A DNA stretch of 64,000 nt from Margaritifera margaritifera (GCA_029931535.1 JAQPZY010001660.1:2877001-2941000), one strand, 5' to 3'; counted from the first letter of the stretch, positions 23,550-33,888 are shown. The notes: generated by a model not told the origin, from the sequence alone. A program made the numbers and translations.

Positions 23550-24441
23550 CATACATGCCATATTCCCAGACAGTGTTGGGGGGTTTTGGAGACTCAAAAA
23601 GTGTGTTTTGGGGTCCCAAGGGGGTGACCCCCCCCCCATCCCAAAAAAAGCCATCCAAATGAGAATAAGCTATCGTTTCAAATCAGCCTATGGCAAATGA
23701 CTGGAAATTCAAATCTGAATAAAAGAAAATACCATCTGTTTTCTCTGAAGCATTTAATATACTTACAAACAAAAAAATGGTAGACTTAGCAATGTCAAAT
23801 AATATCACCTGCATAGGTCTGTAAAATGATCTGCTACTGAAAACGGCAGATTGTGCTCAGCAACGAAATTGCAGAAAAGTACTTCAGCTCTAGTTACATT
23901 GTCTGTCGACGACTGTTTAAACAAACTATTTAATTTGGGTATCGAGCTCTGCATTTTTGCCGTGTCATGATGCTGGGTGGTGTTGCTATGTCGACGAATG
24001 CAATATACTCCAGAATGACTAATGTCAATATGGTGGTTGCAATATGTGCACAGAATAAAATGTTCCCCCATGATGCTGCGCTTCACAAAGTCAAACTCCA
24101 TCAACCAGGAGTTCTGGAATTTTTTTTGCTGGTTTCGGAGATGGCTCCATATTTCCTTTAATTGCCTCTAAAACATGTGTATAAACCTGCCCCGAGGATA
24201 GTTGTACATGAGCTTTGAGCAGTACTGTTTACTGTTTATATATACCACATATTACGGGCATATATAATAGTGATCAAGAAATATACATTTTTTTGTTTGT
24301 TTTTTTCCTTTTTGGGGTGGAAATTTTTTTGTTGTTGCTAAGATTGCTGAAAATCGTGTTTTTCTAAACACGATCGTGTCGTGGGGTTTGGGAGTCCATA
24401 ATCGTGTTTTTCGCGTGACACGTCATGTTATGGCAAGTATG
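23550..24441. mobile_element. hAT-like element, copy C
   Basis: The left end CATACATGCCATA and right end TATGGCAAGTATG are imperfect inverted repeats. AGTTTT is duplicated immediately outside, and the paralogous repeat at 17735-18585 shows one AGTTTT with no insertion. A minus-strand transposase remnant lies inside. hAT elements usually make 8 bp duplications, so the superfamily is supported mainly by the protein remnant. Confidence 0.7.
23805..24104 (-). pseudogene. hAT-like transposase N-terminal fragment
   Basis: The 99-residue open frame contains CTYCNHHIDISHSGVYCIRR, a BED-like zinc-finger pattern, followed by VLFCNFVAEHNLPFSVADHF. The latter block recurs at 36126-36180 (MFANFLAEHNLPFTVADHF). 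Family members continue for several hundred residues with the catalytic core and a C-terminal dimerisation domain, which are absent. It is a non-autonomous remnant. Confidence 0.65.
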
Positions 24442-25190
24442 AGTTTTGCCCCCTGAACTTTTGTCATCTACACTGTACTGTCATATTTTCCTTGGACACT
24501 TACATTATTGTAATAAATGTTTATCATGTGCTCAAGTAACTCTTGAAAACATGAACTATGTTTGAACATCTGATTAACCTGAAATGTACTGCACCATGGA
24601 ATTTTGTGATTCGGATCTTGCTCTCATTTAACTTCAGTGTTCACTCGTTATCTACCATCATTTATTATAATAATTTGTTATAATAAATACTTATGTTTCC
24701 TGAATTACTTTTCTTTTCAAATTAATAAATTATTCATTAAACGACAAATTGTGTATTTTCATAAGTTTAGTCTCTTTTGTCATTAATTCAGTCTCAAAAT
24801 AAATTAAATATTTCTTAACATAGGTGTGACTTTAACCTCGAAATTACGTTACATTGCAACTCGGCCGAGTACCACAAACCTTGAATGTTTTCATTGTGTG
24901 ATACAATGGGTTAAAATGGATTGCCATCTAACAGTTTTTATCACCTTTAGTGACTTTGGCCATTGCTAGCGTCAACATCGACATGGATGAACATCCGCTA
25001 ATGAAAAGTTGTAGACGTATTCTTATTTCTTTTTTTCTGAAAAGCATTCCCAGGTGGGTGCACATGGTCAAGATTTAGGAGATATAGGACAAAACATTGC
25101 AGGAAATGTATCGATATTATGATTTATGTCAAACACTGTTATACCTATACCAGACTTACATTATTTACTTAAACAGAGAAGTAATATGTT

Positions 25191-25408
25191 ACCGACTATA
25201 CTCCCGTATAATCCGGGTCCAAATGCAAACAACATAGACCCTGATCTGCCATTGCACAATGCGCCAGCAGATCAGGGTCTGTGTTGTTTGTTCTACTGAT
25301 TAGTCCTTACAAACTGCATAGACCCAGATCTGCCGGCGCATTATGCAACTGCAGATCTGGGTCTATGCAGTTTGCAGTTGGTATCGGATTATACGAGTAT
25401 AGACGGTA
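25191..25408 (+). mobile_element. Double-hairpin MITE, copy 3
   Basis: Terminal inverted repeats TACCGACTATACTCCCG and its near complement ending TATAGACGGTA flank two hairpins. The first centres near 25256 (arms around CATAGACCCTGATCTGCC), the second near 25343 (arms around CATAGACCCAGATCTGCC). Confidence 0.85.
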
Positions 25409-25924
25409 ACTCAGCTTATTAAAATGGGATTAAAAAGCTCCAAATATCAGGCATATGCAAAGGTAAATGTTGCCCGGAATTTTAATCTATTTTTTTATTT
25501 ATTGATGCTCAATATATCCCTTAGAATAAGGTAACATTTTTTCAATATCTTTTTATAAGACACTTTATGATCGACAGTGCAACTTGCAAAGGACAGATCA
25601 TAATGAGTCACAACATGGTTTACATAGGACTGATTCAAATGATTTTCAACATTAAATTAAATGATATTAGGAATTTAAAGTTTATGCATACCCATGTTAT
25701 TAAATTATCCTTTCTTTTTAGCTAATGTTGCATTTTTTCTCTGCAGAAATAATTAATTTCAAAACAGAATTTATTACTGCAACCAATAAAAATTTCTGTT
25801 TTATCATAATATATAATTTAAAACTTAAATCTTATTTTCAGATTTTCTTCTACAAGATACTGTATTCAAGTAAAAGATGGTTGATAATCTTAAAGCAGCA
25901 ACTAATGACCATCTTTTATAGGCA

Positions 25925-26148
25925 GCACACCATATATAATCGCGTATAAGCAGGGTCCAAATACAAACAACATAGACCCTGATCTGCCATCGCACCATGC
26001 GCCGACAGATCAGGGTCTATGTTGTTTGTTCCACTGATTAGTCCTTACAAACCGCATAGACTCAGATCTGCTGGCGCATTATGCGACGGCAGATCTGGGT
26101 CTGTGCAGTTTGCAGCTGGTATTGGATTATACACGAGTATATACGGTA
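25925..26148 (+). mobile_element. Double-hairpin MITE, copy 4
   Basis: It has the same order as copy 3, which is only about 500 bp upstream. The hairpins are well preserved and the right end reads TATACACGAGTATATACGGTA. Confidence 0.85.
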
Positions 26149-26910
26149 CATCTTCATTGTTTTTGTTTTTCAAATACTGAGCACTGTATTAAATTACCCT
26201 TCTGTTTCTTAATGAAAACTGTCAATGATCTTTTTTAGTGTGTCTAAAAATTAGAGTTTAAAATAAACTTATTAACATGACTGTCAGGAAACTTGGTGTG
26301 GATTAGAAAATTGTTCAGTCAAAAATTAACTGTACCTGAAAACTTAGGGTGTCCAAAAACTTGGGGCAAGAACAGTAATATACAAGTTTAATAGAATCAT
26401 TTCCTTGCAAAAGATGGTAGATATTATTTGGAAGCAATCATGTTGCATGCATGATCTGAATGATAATTTGAAGTCAGTTTGTCATCAACATATACTACAA
26501 GTAGTTTATAACATGGCACATTGGATAGATATTCATCATTTTTGGATCCCTTAATGATTTTACAGCATACACTAAAAACATTATACTTGTTAGCAATTTG
26601 CTATCTTTGTCCAAGGATTAGACTTTTGGATATTTTTTGTGTAGAAAATGTATTTCATTAATTACTTCACACTAGAACCTCTTTCTAGCACTAGTTCACT
26701 TGCACATATGACAGGTCAGCTGCACATATGACAGGTCAGCCTTCCTATTGTAATCCTGTGGACTGCAGTATAGCTCAACCAACATGATGAGTCCATTTGA
26801 TCATTCATTAATATAGGTATTGATCAATGCCTAGTCCTCTCAAGAAAGGTTATGCTGAATGCACACGGGATAATTTGTCCATACGATTTAAGAATTACTA
26901 GTGAAAGGTC
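26149..26910. other. Non-coding; one 21 bp duplication
   Basis: GCACATATGACAGGTCAGC occurs twice at about 26701-26740. Nothing else is supported. Confidence 0.4.
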
Positions 26911-26916
26911 CCATGG

Positions 26917-27010
26917 TCAGCATACCCTTCCAGACAGTGTTGTGGGAGGTGAGGGTTTGAGACTCAAAAAGTGCTTATGCTCCCAAGGTGTGTGTGTGTG
27001 TGTGGGGGGG
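26917..27010. mobile_element. hAT-like left-end fragment
   Basis: CATACCCTTCCAGACAGTGT and GAGACTCAAAAAGTGC match the left end of the element at 23550. It stops at a GT/G run near 26991-27010. Confidence 0.5.
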
Positions 27011-27024
27011 GATCAGTATACCAC

Positions 27025-27150
27025 CTATGTAGTGAGACCATCTTATAATGAAGTAAATGATACATATAATTGTACTATGATCAATGATCATACTTGCTTT
27101 ATACCATGAAACATGTTATAATCAAGGGCCTTATAATGAGGGAGTGCTGT
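27025..27150. repeat. Single diverged unit of the ~91 bp array family
   Basis: GTGAGACCATCTTATAATGA and GGGCCTTATAATGAGGGAGT resemble the array at 34412-34830. Confidence 0.5.
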
Positions 27151-27557
27151 ATATATAATGTTGATCAGATTCTTAAGTGTAAATGTTTGCAAAATCTTAA
27201 TACAAATATAAAAGTTATCTGTGCAAATAAATTAAAATTACAGAATCAAAATAATAATTTTGATTTTTTTATGAATCGCTTCTGTTTGGAAAAGTAGATG
27301 CAAATATAAAGTTCTCTTAAAAAATTAAAATGCTAAATATAATTATAATTTTTATGCATTGCTGATGTGTGAAAAAGTAGAGGGTACAAAGCATTACAGA
27401 TAATATGGTTACATTTATTTAGCATGTTAGTGGAATTCATTTTAAATGTTTCTATCTCCATGACCTACCCATAGGACAGTTATCATAGACTAAGGACAGG
27501 TAACATGCATTCAGAAAGTTCTAAAAACTATTCTCGTATTTTTGAGAAATTGTCAGA

Positions 27558-27740
27558 TTTTAATAGCAGCAATACATTTACCCATCACTATTATATAGCT
27601 TTATTCCTTTTTCGTGTCGAAAAACTCGTCCGTTCGATGTGAAAACATTCTCCCACTTAAAGTGGAGAATTTGTCAACAAGCCACGTCACGCCCGTGCAT
27701 CTCTCTGCGCCTGCGCAAACATTCATCTTTTTCATGGACG
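27558..27740 (+). repeat. Left inverted terminal repeat of DIRS copy 2
   Basis: From about 27578 it is the reverse complement of 34131-34295, about 160 bp with very few differences. It contains a TATA-like stretch (27590-27597) followed by GCTTTATTCC, so it may carry the promoter. A small stem TTCTCCCACTTAAAGTGGAGAA lies at 27649-27670. Confidence 0.9.
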
Positions 27741-27988
27741 CCATACCTGGTGGTTGTGTCGCAAAAACGTAACCTGAGGAAATTGTCTGCTGCGGTTTTT
27801 CAACTACATTTCGGACTTCCCTCCTTCTAAATTCATCTGTGTTACGGTTGTCCGTCTCGGCTATATGTGTTTTATGCCACTATTCGTCAGTGTTTAGTTC
27901 TAGGAAGAGTTTTTCTAGTTCTCCACGTGTACTCTACCCTTAGAGGGGTTAGGGTAAACAATATGTCTTGTTTCTTTTCAGGTACACG

Positions 27989-28422
27989 GTAAGTCGTCTA
28001 TGTCATTACAACACGACATAGAACAACTGTGATAGCGCCGCAATTAACAGGCGCATAATTTTACAGAATTAATATTTCATTTATATATTATTCTCCTACT
28101 ATTTCAATTGTTTCTTTATTATCTACGCGTGTCGCGTCGCATGCTTTTCTTGTACTTTCCTGAGACCAATAAAGCTTGTCAAGTGAACTAGCTTCTAATA
28201 TCTCTTGGGAAGAACATATATATGTATATTGTTTACCTGTAGAACTAACCACTGTGGTGCAGATAGCCCGCAAAGTATATGGTGAACGGGTATGTATAGA
28301 GTACGCGACTTACCAAAAAAAGGTGAGTTTTCTACGTGTAGATTTTAAAGGTGAGTTTATACGTTGTTATTATTATTGATTGATACTTCAATAATAACTA
28401 TTTCAGATAATATTTATTTCAG
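27989..28422 (+). promoter_or_regulatory. Possible 5' leader intron of DIRS copy 2
   Basis: GGTAAGTC at 27988 is a strong donor-like site and TTATTTCAG at 28414-28422 a strong acceptor-like site 12 bases before the Gag ATG. Copy 3 keeps both (40612 and 40984-40992). Additional GTGAGT sites lie at 28323 and 28351, one of them also kept in copy 3 (40921). The splicing itself is inference. Confidence 0.4.
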
Positions 28423-28434
28423 ATAAAAGAAACA

Positions 28435-29016
28435 ATGTCAGCAAATCAGTCTGTAGGTAAGTGTGGCCATAAGAAGGCCGCATGGGATACACACTCAGAC
28501 TGTCTTACCTGTTCCAAGTGTAAGCGGAACAGTCGCTGCAATATTTGTACAAATTGGACCAATGAAACCTGGAATCTTGCTGATTCCAGGCGTACTTATA
28601 GAGGGCGGAAAAAAATAGTTAAATCCCCCTCATCGTCTGATTTCTCTGGATTTTCTTTTACAGGTACTCAGACTAAGGCAACATACAGCAAGAAAACCAC
28701 TCTAGTTCACAAGAACATTCCGGGGCCCCAAGAGCCTGCACCAGCCTCCCCGGACATAGTTGAGGTCCCTCCTGTAGGGGCTTGTGAACGCTCCAAGAGT
28801 AAATCGCATCTCCCGGGAAGGGAGAAGACGAAAAAGAGCAGTAGTGTGTTACTTCCTTCCACCAGGAAGGAAGTGTACCACTCCAAACATTCCCAAAGTA
28901 GCGTGTCGCACCCTCTCGAGGAGGGGCTACACCGCACCTTGGGTAGTAATGAAGACAGACGGACATCTGAGATGTCGTCTGACCGGTCACTGACCGGTGA
29001 CCGGTCCGGTCACTGA
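28435..29016 (+). CDS. Gag-like N-terminal protein of DIRS copy 2
   Basis: The ATG is conserved in copy 3 (40999). Residues 10-41 form a Cys-rich block: C10, H12, C23, C26, C29, C35 and C38 with W41, read as a zinc-binding motif of the kind found at the start of metazoan DIRS Gag-like proteins. The middle (60-150) is basic and Ser/Pro-rich. The C-terminus enters the ACCGGT minisatellite and reads as Arg-Ser-rich repeats before a stop at 29014. In the family the protein probably continued, since downstream gag sequence is conserved between copies; the frame is lost in the minisatellite. The role is presumed to be RNA binding and particle assembly. Confidence 0.7.
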   Translation: MSANQSVGKCGHKKAAWDTHSDCLTCSKCKRNSRCNICTNWTNETWNLADSRRTYRGRKKIVKSPSSSDFSGFSFTGTQTKATYSKKTTLVHKNIPGPQEPAPASPDIVEVPPVGACERSKSKSHLPGREKTKKSSSVLLPSTRKEVYHSKHSQSSVSHPLEEGLHRTLGSNEDRRTSEMSSDRSLTGDRSGH

Positions 29017-29410
29017 CCGGTGACCGGTCCGGTCACCGGTCAGTGTCGGGTGACCGGTCTTCCGGTCACCGGTCAATGTCTTCTGACCGGTCACTGACCG
29101 GTGACCGGTCCGGTCACCGGTCAGTGTCGGGTGACCGGTCCACCGGTCACCGGTCAATGTCTTGTGGCCGGTCACTGACCGGTGACCGGTCCGGTCACCG
29201 GTCAATGTCGGGTGACCGGTCGCCGGTCACCGGGTACCTGGTACCGGTCACCGGGTGCCCGGTGCCGGTCACCGGGTGCCCGGTGCCGGTCACCGGTCAC
29301 CGGTCTTTGGTTGATCACCGGTCACCGGTCACATCGTTCCGGTGACCGGTCATCCAATACCGGTCACCGGTCATAGGCCACCGGTCTTCTCGTACCGGTC
29401 ACCGACGTCA
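28976..29410. repeat. Palindromic ACCGGT minisatellite within the gag region
   Basis: GACCGGT, CCGGTCACCGGT and GTCGGGTGACCGGTC recur dozens of times, with a longer unit of about 80-100 bp. The hexamer ACCGGT is its own reverse complement, so both strands have long open frames and the RNA could fold extensively. On the + strand it encodes Gly-Asp-Arg-Ser and Gly-His-Arg-Ser repeats. The array is CpG-dense in an AT-rich setting. A decayed version lies at 41580-41860 in copy 3. Confidence 0.9.
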
Positions 29411-29501
29411 CACTGATCAACAATCAGAGGCCTCGTCGTACGGAAGGTCGCAGACCAGGGAAGGGGATCGGATCGGTGTCCCCCCCTTCCCTATTATACC
29501 A

Positions 29502-31202
29502 ATGAATCCATACGGGATGTGGGGACCAACATCTCATAATAATTGGCCCCTTATGCCCCCTTGGGCTACTGGACCCTGGACTCTGAGTAGAAACGATGTT
29601 GCGGCTCGTGCTCCGCCATCGCCTCCTCGCCAGGTAGCATCCACTAGTAGATCCCGACGCCTAGCATCATCCGCGAAAGGCAAGCGATCTCGTCTTTCTC
29701 CTGAAAGATCTAGAACACCTAGAGCCCCTACTCAGCAAGTACGGGAAATGGCGCATAGTGCGCCGCTGTTACCTTCTCCAAAGGACATTGTGTCGCCCGG
29801 CCACCCTCCTGCTCGGAGTGTTCTAGATGATGATGCTGTATCTATCATCGTCGATTCCAACGAGTACGAACTGGAACCGACTGATAGACCCAGCTTCCCT
29901 CAACCAGAGGAAGCGGAAGAGATATGGTCTTTTGATAAGGCGGTAAATTAAGTTTACCGCCTACTACCTACGGATTTGTGCCCGAAACCGTCTGGTTCAC
30001 AGTCCAAGAAGATCCTCTCCAGTTTGGAAAAGATCTCCGGGGCTCAACCACAATCAGATCTTCTGCTCCTTCCGCATTCCTCTACAATTGAGGAAATATC
30101 ACAGAGGTTCTCCTCAGGCCAGGACATCGCTAGACGGCGCAAAGGATGGACTGTCCCAGCCTCTACTTTAAGACCTATGGTCTCTGCCTCTAGTTACCGG
30201 GTACATTCCCTGAAGTGGCCCGTTAAACCTCCTCAATTGGATGCAGATGCATCTCAAGTCGGCTTGACAACGGGAACCTGGGCACGCCTTCCTATTAAGA
30301 CGATCGAAGCCATGGAGCAGAAGGTCCGTCTTCTGACCACCATAGCTTCTCATGCAGACCTCTTCTCAGCTACGTCGTTTAGTATGCTGAGGGAGGCCTC
30401 TCTGAATCCAGCCGCATTACAGCGTGTGCTGGAAGCTGTTGCCAAGACATCTCGGCATTCACTCGCTATTGCAATGGCCCTTTCAGCGGAACTCCTACAC
30501 ATCCGTCGTGATGTTGCACTGGACTCCTCGAGGGTCTTACTTAGCCACAGTAAAGACCTTCTAAGGGCTGCTCCCTTGGAAGCTGAGAGTCTCTTCTTAG
30601 GTCTCATTCCCACTGTGGCCTCACAAGATTTGAAGGACCATCAACATAGGTCCTTCACAACTGCACCTGGCCCATCGCAATCGGCCAGGAAGCGTTCTAA
30701 TGTGCATCGACCTCAGGGGCCACCTGCTAAATTCTTTAAGCAGGTACAGCCCCAATATAGTGCACAACCTCAATATAGTGCACAACCTCAAGTGAGACTT
30801 CCTCGTCAGTCAGGTCCTAGGCGTGGACCTAGACGCCGAGGAGCCCCTAGGAAGAAGTTCTACAACCCACCTTCCTTTCCCAAGGAAGGAGGGGGGGGGG
30901 ACGGCCCTAGGGACTCGCACCCTCTCCTGCCATCCATTCCTCTCCCAAACATCCCCGTAGGGGCTCGCCTAGGCCTCTTTTCAGAGGCTTGGGCAAGTAT
31001 CACGGACGATGGGTGGGTCCTTTCTCTTGTAAGCGAGGGTTACCGTATTCAGTTTCAGGAACAACCTCCACTATCAAGGACCCCTGTATTCTTTCATCAG
31101 TCCAATCTGGTGAAACTAAGGGAAGAGGTAAATACCCTTTTACAAAAAGGGGCAGTCGAGAGGGTCCTGAACGATCAGTCCCCTGCATTCTACTCCCGAA
31201 TA
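29502..31202 (+). pseudogene. Gag C-terminal region joined to RT N-terminus, DIRS copy 2
   Basis: One frame runs from a conserved ATG (29502; copy 3 has the same context at 42022) to 31202, interrupted by a single TAA at 29949-29951 where copy 3 has GAA. The first part is Pro/Ser/Arg-rich; the middle (30220-30660) is helical and conserved between the copies; a basic GPRRGPRRRGAPRKK stretch follows near 30810. After ten Gs (30891-30900) the frame enters the RT N-terminal block, including NTLLQKGAVERV and DQSPAFYSRI. A single extra C at 31203, absent from copies 1 and 3, throws the remainder out of frame. Gag and RT thus appear fused in the family. Confidence 0.75.
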
Positions 31203-31272
31203 CTTCCTGGTCACCAAGAAAAGTGGGAAATTTCGCCTTATTATCGATCTCTCCCCCTTAAACCGTTTTCTT

Positions 31273-33888
31273 TTGGAGGAACATTTCAAGATGGAGACCA
31301 CCTCCTCAATCTGGAATGCGATGCGGCCATCGGATTGGGCGGTCTCCATCGACCTTCAAGATGCATATCTTCACATTCCGATTTTTCCACCTCATCGGAA
31401 ATATCTCCGGTTTTGCTTGGACCAGGAAGTTTTTCAATTCCGGGTTCTACCGTTCGGAATAGCTTCCGCACCCAGAGTTTTCACCCGAGTTATGGGAGTA
31501 ATAGCGTCTTATCTACGAGTACGGGGAACTCCGATTCTCCAATACTTCGACGACTGGTTAATCCACAACGTTCAGGTCCAGTCCCTCCATCAGGATCTGT
31601 TCCGTTGTTGGTCCACAGTAACTCGATTGGGTCTTTTACCCAACCTCGAGAAGTCAGAACTGATTCCATCCCAAGACTTCGTTTATGTAGGAATCAACTT
31701 CCTCACAAACCAGAACTTAGTCCGGGTTCCCCGAGAGCGTATAGATCGAATCCTGGCACTCTTAGAGACACTACGAGTAAAAACCGTGTTGTCTGCTCGC
31801 CTTTACCTATCCCTACTGGGAACCTTGAACGCCGCTGCAGATCTGCTTCCCTTAGGACGGCTCCATATGCGCCCTCTACAGTTTCTCCTACTCGCAAGGT
31901 GGAAACCACACAAGGATTCTCTATCAGCTCCGATTCCTCTAGGACCAGATTTCCATCATCATCTGCGATGGTGGATGAATCGAGACAGATTCCTAGCTGG
32001 GGTCCCCATGCACGCTCCGGATCCCCACTCCTACCTGTTCGCCGACGCGTCAGATTCCGGTTGGGGTGCTCATCTAGAGCCAGAGGGGATAACTCTTCAG
32101 GGCCTTTGGACCCTACACGAGTCGTCCCTCCACATAAACAACCTAGAAATGAAGGCTGTCTTTCTAGCATTACAAGGGTGCGTCGACAGGGTAAGGGGTC
32201 GTTGTGTCATGGTCTCCTCCGACAACACGTCCGTCGTAGCGTATCTCCGACGTCAAGGAGGCACACATGCCCCTTCTCTTTGCGTGGAGGTCTGGAACCT
32301 CCTCCGCTGGGCTACCTCGGAGAACATCTCCCTCCGAGTTCGCCACATCCCAGGGAAAAAGAACATCTTAGCGGACAGTCTGTCCAGGCCAGGCAAATCA
32401 GTTCTCACAGAATGGACTCTTCACCGCGAAGTGACAGAGTCCCTTTTCTCACTATGGGGAAGGCCCCTCGTGGACTTGTTTGCGACCAGGCTCAACAACA
32501 GACTCCCCTTTTACGTCTCCCCAGTCCCGGACCAGAGAGCGTGGGCAGTGGACGCGTTCAGCTTCCAGTGGGATCGTCTGTTCGCATACGCCTTCCCACC
32601 GTTCCAATTGCTTCCCCAAGTTCTGCAAAAAGTAAGAACTTCCACTGCCCGGATCATTCTCATAGCTCCGTTATGGCCCCAACGATCGTGGTTCAACGAT
32701 CTTCTAGATCTATTGATAGATCAACCCAGATCTCGCTCAATGGAGGGATCTTCTGTCACAACACAGAGGCTCCCTCCTACACAACAGCCCACACATTCTC
32801 CACCTTCACGCTTGGTTCATCTCAAGCGATCTATCCGCCAGAACAAGTTTTCGGGCCAGGTTGCCAGTTGCATCATTCAGGCCAGGAGAGCTTCTACATC
32901 CAAGGTCTATGATGCCAGGTGGAGAATCTTTTGTGATTGGTGCAGTAGGAAACGTGTTGATCCCAGCTGTTCCTCTATAACTGCCATTGCTGATTTCCTT
33001 TTGTTCCTTTTCGAGAACAAAAGATGTTCAGTATCTACTATCAAGGGCTATAGAGCCGCCATTTCTAACACACTTAAATTCTCTCAGGGCTCGGAGATTG
33101 GTTCAGATCCACACCTTGCCGATCTCATTAAGTATTTTGAGCTACAGAGACCTGTCACTCGCTCTCTGACGCCTAGATGGAATCTATCATGTGTTTTATG
33201 GTCCTTAACAAAAACCCCCTATGAACCATTGGGTGAGGCATCCTTTCAGGATCTCACACTCAAGACGGTATTTTTACTCGCTTTGGCGTCTGCGAGAAGA
33301 CGTAGCGAGATTCATGCATTGTCGGTGGACACTGGCTGTCTCCGTTTTAATGGCAATTTTGAATCCGTTTCCCTCCTCTGTCAGCCAGGATTTTTAGCCA
33401 AAAATCAATTACCTGCGGTTGCTCCATCACCTATAGAGATCCCCAGTCTTAGTCGAATCTGTGCTGGGGATGATCAAGATAGGCTCTTATGCCCAGTTAG
33501 GGCACTGCGTTTCTATCTAAATGCTTCAAAAGTGAAAAGAAAGGGCAGGAAACGTCTTTTCCTTCCTCTTAAGGGCTCCGTTGATATTTCGGCCTCCACG
33601 ATTTCAAGGTGGATTGTCACCACAATTAAAAGAGCTTACCAGTCCCTTACTGATAGAGACCTCTCCTTTATGAAACTAAAAGCCCATGAGGTTCGAGCCG
33701 TCGCTGCCTCATGGGCCTATCTAAATCACTCTTCTCTGGAGGACGTCATGAAGGCAGCATTTTGGCGATCCCATACTACCTTTTCGTCCTTCTACCTCCG
33801 CTCATTAGCACATCAAAGCGCAGGCATATTTTCTCTGGGTCCCATAGTTGCGGCACAACATGTGGCCCAGAAGGACTCCAGCAAATAG
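31273..33888 (+). CDS. RT - RNase H - MT-position - tyrosine recombinase polyprotein, DIRS copy 2
   Basis: Residues 1-200 are RT palm and thumb: D27 in SIDLQDAYLHIP, then LPFGIASAPRVFT and YFDD (91-94). RNase H follows with D258, E292, D317 and D368. Residues 400-475 (VDLFATRLNN...FPPF...IAPLWPQRSW) sit where DIRS elements carry a Dam-like methyltransferase; FPPF replaces the usual NPPY. Residues 515-871 are the tyrosine recombinase with R676, H805, R808, W831 and Y841, the complete R-H-R-W-Y set. The Met start is only the first in the open frame; the frame itself opens at 31204 after the insertion, with RT starting further upstream. The protein would copy the RNA and integrate the circle. 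No lesion is seen inside this frame. Confidence 0.95.
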   Translation: MEEHFKMETTSSIWNAMRPSDWAVSIDLQDAYLHIPIFPPHRKYLRFCLDQEVFQFRVLPFGIASAPRVFTRVMGVIASYLRVRGTPILQYFDDWLIHNVQVQSLHQDLFRCWSTVTRLGLLPNLEKSELIPSQDFVYVGINFLTNQNLVRVPRERIDRILALLETLRVKTVLSARLYLSLLGTLNAAADLLPLGRLHMRPLQFLLLARWKPHKDSLSAPIPLGPDFHHHLRWWMNRDRFLAGVPMHAPDPHSYLFADASDSGWGAHLEPEGITLQGLWTLHESSLHINNLEMKAVFLALQGCVDRVRGRCVMVSSDNTSVVAYLRRQGGTHAPSLCVEVWNLLRWATSENISLRVRHIPGKKNILADSLSRPGKSVLTEWTLHREVTESLFSLWGRPLVDLFATRLNNRLPFYVSPVPDQRAWAVDAFSFQWDRLFAYAFPPFQLLPQVLQKVRTSTARIILIAPLWPQRSWFNDLLDLLIDQPRSRSMEGSSVTTQRLPPTQQPTHSPPSRLVHLKRSIRQNKFSGQVASCIIQARRASTSKVYDARWRIFCDWCSRKRVDPSCSSITAIADFLLFLFENKRCSVSTIKGYRAAISNTLKFSQGSEIGSDPHLADLIKYFELQRPVTRSLTPRWNLSCVLWSLTKTPYEPLGEASFQDLTLKTVFLLALASARRRSEIHALSVDTGCLRFNGNFESVSLLCQPGFLAKNQLPAVAPSPIEIPSLSRICAGDDQDRLLCPVRALRFYLNASKVKRKGRKRLFLPLKGSVDISASTISRWIVTTIKRAYQSLTDRDLSFMKLKAHEVRAVAASWAYLNHSSLEDVMKAAFWRSHTTFSSFYLRSLAHQSAGIFSLGPIVAAQHVAQKDSSK

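Larger units (their letters stand above)
23384..25108. repeat. ~850 bp dispersed repeat, copy 2, split by a hAT-like element
   Basis: The left part (23384-23549) and right part (24442-25108) together align with 17735-18585. The hAT-like insertion lies between them and is flanked by AGTTTT on both sides. Confidence 0.75.

Noticed and set aside
28987..29205. Minus-strand open frame of GDR/GHRS repeats
   Set aside because: It arises because ACCGGT is palindromic; no start context or conservation supports it.
31703..32170. 155-residue minus-strand frame inside the DIRS element
   Set aside because: Antisense shadow of a GC-rich coding region; no motifs.
31204..32912. The second half of the 978-residue frame 29976-32912 as real protein
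   Set aside because: After the extra base at 31203 this frame is a shadow of the RT/RNase H frame, which carries all motifs; the shadow has none.
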